From positions 1-42,742 of the forward strand of contig JAMPGO010000008.1 of NCBI GenBank assembly GCA_023663905.1: a DNA stretch of 42,742 bases. Direction: 5' to 3'. A program made the translations under genes and the position numbers. Below the pieces are notes generated by a model. The model did no database searches. It had not been told where the DNA came from and was given only the letters and a program-made list of their open reading frames with translations. The stretch comes from Ruminococcus flavefaciens. GTDB taxonomy: Bacteria > Bacillota > Clostridia > Oscillospirales > Ruminococcaceae. Shown here piece after piece: positions 40,395 to 42,742 of the stretch; the stretch's first letter is position 1; each line of letters starts with the position of its first letter.

Positions 40395-42506
40395 ATGATA
40401 AAGCAGTCAACAGCAGTATTTCTTGCCGTGCTTGCGGGATTATTTCCCATAGCGAATGGAAAAAAAGCGTCTTTCAGCAGTAACTTTTCGCTGTCAGCAC
40501 CTCATTTCAGCCGAAATGAATCGGGCGGAACGGATATAACGCCGTATTTCGGTGCGGTAAAGAATCAGGTTAATATCAACGACAGTGCGGACAGTCTCCC
40601 TGCAAGCTTCGACCTTAGAGAATCGGGAAAAGTTACTCCTGTGCGTGACCAGACAGGCTACGGTACTTGCTGGGCGCATTCTGCGATTGCAAGTGCGGAG
40701 ACAAGCATTATAGACAGCAAGCCCGGGATTGACTTGTCGGAGTTCCATACGGCTTACTATACATATTCGGGCGGTGACCAGATAGAGCCTGTTTCGGACA
40801 ATATTGCCGATAATTTCAGTCGTGGCGGTACTATATACACGGTAACAAATCTGTGGGCGCAGGGCATTGGTCCTGTGCTTGAAAAGCGCCTGAGATACGG
40901 AGATATTGATTTCTTTGAGGATGAAAGCGATGTTGAGATGATGAAGTATCAGGCGGACTATCATCTCAAAAACGCATATATGTTCGATTATGACAAGGAG
41001 CGGACTAATTTCGACGAGGTAAATAATCTGATAAAGCAGTTCGTCTACAGCGGTAGTGCCGTTGATGTATCGTTCTATTCAAATCAGACGGACAGCTATT
41101 ATAACGCTGAATACTTCACGACAAACAGCAATAAAAGACCTAAATTCGCCAATCATTCCGTTGCGGTTGTGGGCTGGGATGATGATTTTCCGTCGGAGAA
41201 TTTTGTAATACAGCCCGAAAACAACGGTGCGTGGCTTGTGAAAAACAGCTGGGGCGAGGATTTCGGCGACAACGGCTATATGTGGATTTCCTACGAGGAT
41301 ACCTCGCTTTGCGAATTTGCCGTGTACGAGCTTGAAGATACTATGCACCACGACCGCAACTATCATCACGATACATTTGTTGCATTGCAGTCGCTTTCCG
41401 CCGATGACAGCCCTGAAATAAACAACGGTTCGTATATGGCTAATGTGTTCTGCGAATACAGCGAAGAAGTACAGATTGAAGCCGTTTCCACCTATATCAA
41501 CGTTCCCGAAACGGACTATGAGATAACCGTATACACAGAGCTTGACGACATATCAGACCCGACATCAGGCACACCTTCAACAGTAACAAAGGGTCACTGC
41601 TCACTTACAGGCTATTTCACGCTGGAGCTTGACGAGGACGTTATAGTTGAGCCTGACGAGTATTTCTCCGTAGTCGTGAAGCTGTACAGCGAAAATTCGC
41701 CGTATGTGATTCCTATTGAAACGGCTATCTCTGTTACTGACGACGAAACAGGCTATATTACCAGTCTCGGAAGCTTTACCACCTACTATGGCATTGAGTC
41801 TTACACAGGCGAGAACGAGAGCTTCTACAGTGCCGACGGCGAGAACTGGACGGACGTGACGAGCGAGCATTACATATACACCGACGATGAGGAGCTTGAG
41901 ATTCTTGCGGAGCTTGAAGAGGATTTATATGACGGCATAGAGCCTGACGATACCGAAGGGCTTGAAAATGCAGGGCTTGCGCTTGAATTTTACAGAGAGC
42001 TGTTAGCTTCAGGCACTACGTCCGTATCTATGGGAAATATTTCCCTTAAAGCACACGGAAGCCTTGCAGGGATGGTTCATTTTTCCCACGATTCAGGAGT
42101 TGTCCCGAAAGGCACGGGAATAGAACTCTCCGCAAAAAATAACGAGGATATATATTATTTCACGAATGACGGCGAGATTACAAAATATACCGAGCCGATT
42201 GTGATAGACGAGATGACGGATATATATGTCATATCAGGCTATGAGAGCGAAAGTCCCTTTGTATTTCTTAAGAGGACGTTTATTCCCGATACGTTTGCAG
42301 GTTACGGCGATGTCAATGCGGACGGACATATAGACGCTAATGACGCAAGTATGATTCTGTATGATTATGCGCTCTCTTCAACAGGAGGCGGAGGAATGTT
42401 ATACGGTACTATCGAGGATTATGCGGATATTAATCAGGACAGTAAAATCGACTCTTCCGACGCAAGCAGAATACTTAAAGTCTATGCTGAATTTTCCACA
42501 AACTGA
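40395..42506 (+). CDS. Secreted papain-like (C1A) cysteine protease with C-terminal dockerin
   Basis: A 703-residue extracellular protein: signal peptide (about 1-22); C1 peptidase domain from about 65 to 330 with oxyanion Gln86 and nucleophile Cys92 in QTGYGTCWAHS, His254 in NHSVAVVGWD and Asn284 in VKNSWGEDFG; a lectin-like beta region (about 330-480); and a type I dockerin at about 635-703. The dockerin has two calcium loops, GDVNADGHIDANDAS and ADINQDSKIDSSDAS. The second has Ser instead of Gly at position 6. Almost no propeptide is present. The dockerin implies attachment to a scaffoldin cohesin, so the protease is probably a cellulosome component or self-protection/processing enzyme. 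ATG at 40395 follows a perfect TTTAGGAGGTTTT. Confidence 0.95.
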   Translation: MIKQSTAVFLAVLAGLFPIANGKKASFSSNFSLSAPHFSRNESGGTDITPYFGAVKNQVNINDSADSLPASFDLRESGKVTPVRDQTGYGTCWAHSAIASAETSIIDSKPGIDLSEFHTAYYTYSGGDQIEPVSDNIADNFSRGGTIYTVTNLWAQGIGPVLEKRLRYGDIDFFEDESDVEMMKYQADYHLKNAYMFDYDKERTNFDEVNNLIKQFVYSGSAVDVSFYSNQTDSYYNAEYFTTNSNKRPKFANHSVAVVGWDDDFPSENFVIQPENNGAWLVKNSWGEDFGDNGYMWISYEDTSLCEFAVYELEDTMHHDRNYHHDTFVALQSLSADDSPEINNGSYMANVFCEYSEEVQIEAVSTYINVPETDYEITVYTELDDISDPTSGTPSTVTKGHCSLTGYFTLELDEDVIVEPDEYFSVVVKLYSENSPYVIPIETAISVTDDETGYITSLGSFTTYYGIESYTGENESFYSADGENWTDVTSEHYIYTDDEELEILAELEEDLYDGIEPDDTEGLENAGLALEFYRELLASGTTSVSMGNISLKAHGSLAGMVHFSHDSGVVPKGTGIELSAKNNEDIYYFTNDGEITKYTEPIVIDEMTDIYVISGYESESPFVFLKRTFIPDTFAGYGDVNADGHIDANDASMILYDYALSSTGGGGMLYGTIEDYADINQDSKIDSSDASRILKVYAEFSTN

Positions 42507-42742
42507 GGCGCTGAGTTTGATAAAATATTGTCATTATTAGTGAATAGCTATAAAACTAACAGGCTATATATAGTAAATAAAGTCAAAAAAGATGTTACCG
42601 TTTTGTAACTTTTGAAATTTATTATGTGGAAAGTCACAAAAAATAATTGTTGAAACTATACAGTCTGCTCAAAAAATATTAAAGAACGCTACAAAGCATT
42701 GACTTTAGGCAAAAAATATTGTATATTTGTATTACGAAAGCA
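42507..42742. other. Right-edge intergenic region, no gene seen
   Basis: No open frame with a ribosome site is visible on either strand. The sequence is AT-rich. A short GTTAC/GTAAC hairpin near 42595-42610 is weak and may end the protease transcript. Confidence 0.6.
42699..42727 (+). promoter_or_regulatory. Promoter facing out of the window
   Basis: TTGACT (42699-42704) and TATATT (42722-42727), spacer 17, 15 bases from the window end. It would drive a gene that lies beyond 42742. Confidence 0.6.

Noticed and set aside
42507-42742. Small RNA or tRNA at the right end
   Set aside because: No cloverleaf, no stable long stem; only a 5-bp hairpin is present.
1-42742. Defence, toxin-antitoxin, prophage or integrated element
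   Set aside because: No gene shows nuclease-effector, toxin, integrase or phage structural features; gene order is typical chromosomal housekeeping and base composition is even apart from the 10.07-10.65 kb gene and a few gaps.

Overview
The window reads as a chromosomal segment of a Gram-positive, low-to-mid GC Clostridia, most likely a Ruminococcus-type member of the Oscillospiraceae. The evidence is a complete spoIIAA-spoIIAB-sigF sporulation operon, clostridial gene orders (lepA..hemW; rplS-signal peptidase-rbgA-rnhB-yraN; DUF896-cdd-two radical-SAM genes), TTGACA/TATAAT promoters with strong AGGAGG sites, and at the right end a secreted papain-like protease carrying a type I dockerin, the anchoring module of cellulosomes. 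The genus is an inference from these features, not from a database search. Almost all of the window is dense housekeeping DNA; I see no tRNA, rRNA, transposase, phage gene, CRISPR array or recognisable defence island.

Layout. 1-3.9 kb (minus): the start of a probable comF, an RlmL-like rRNA methyltransferase and a class A penicillin-binding protein with a 45-bp tandem-repeat tail. 4.0-6.5 kb: a small BofC-C-like membrane protein, a convergent flavin reductase, then the spoIIA operon. 6.5-9.9 kb (minus): lepA, a 52-residue basic micro-protein, a zinc-ribbon membrane protein and hemW. 10.0-13.8 kb (plus): a DUF3592-like membrane protein, then DUF896, cdd and the TIGR03960/TIGR03936 radical-SAM pair. 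13.8-19.8 kb (plus): a structured leader and rplS, two tandem signal peptidases, rbgA, rnhB, yraN, thrC and a metallophosphoesterase.

19.8-25.9 kb (plus): a protein quality-control block of trigger factor, clpP, clpX and a ClpC-like unfoldase with a shortened middle domain. It is interrupted by a divergent 45-residue Cys/Gly/Asn-rich membrane micro-protein. 25.9-29.3 kb (minus): patatin-like lipase, DUF3267 zincin, DUF1015 protein and maf. 29.4-31.8 kb (plus): a P-type ATPase whose M6 motif resembles CtpE-like calcium pumps. 31.8-33.0 kb (minus): ackA, divergent from an operon of tmcAL, a C39-like lipoprotein, a HAD phosphatase and mnmA (33.2-37.0 kb). 37.1-42.5 kb (plus): a TrmN6-like methyltransferase, rsmI, a PHP phosphoesterase, a YdcF/DUF218 protein and the dockerin protease. 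The last 236 bases hold only a promoter facing out of the window.

Functional themes are translation and RNA modification (rlmL-like, lepA, rplS, rbgA, tmcAL, mnmA, trmN6-like, rsmI), protein export and proteolysis (two signal peptidases, tig, clpP, clpX, clpC-like, C39-like and C1A proteases), and forespore commitment (spoIIA). The points most worth a second look are the two micro-genes, the ClpC variant with its mirror-image divergent promoters, the putative L19 leader, the ackA/tmcAL pairing and the dockerin protease. I do not see clear evidence of an entirely new multi-gene system.
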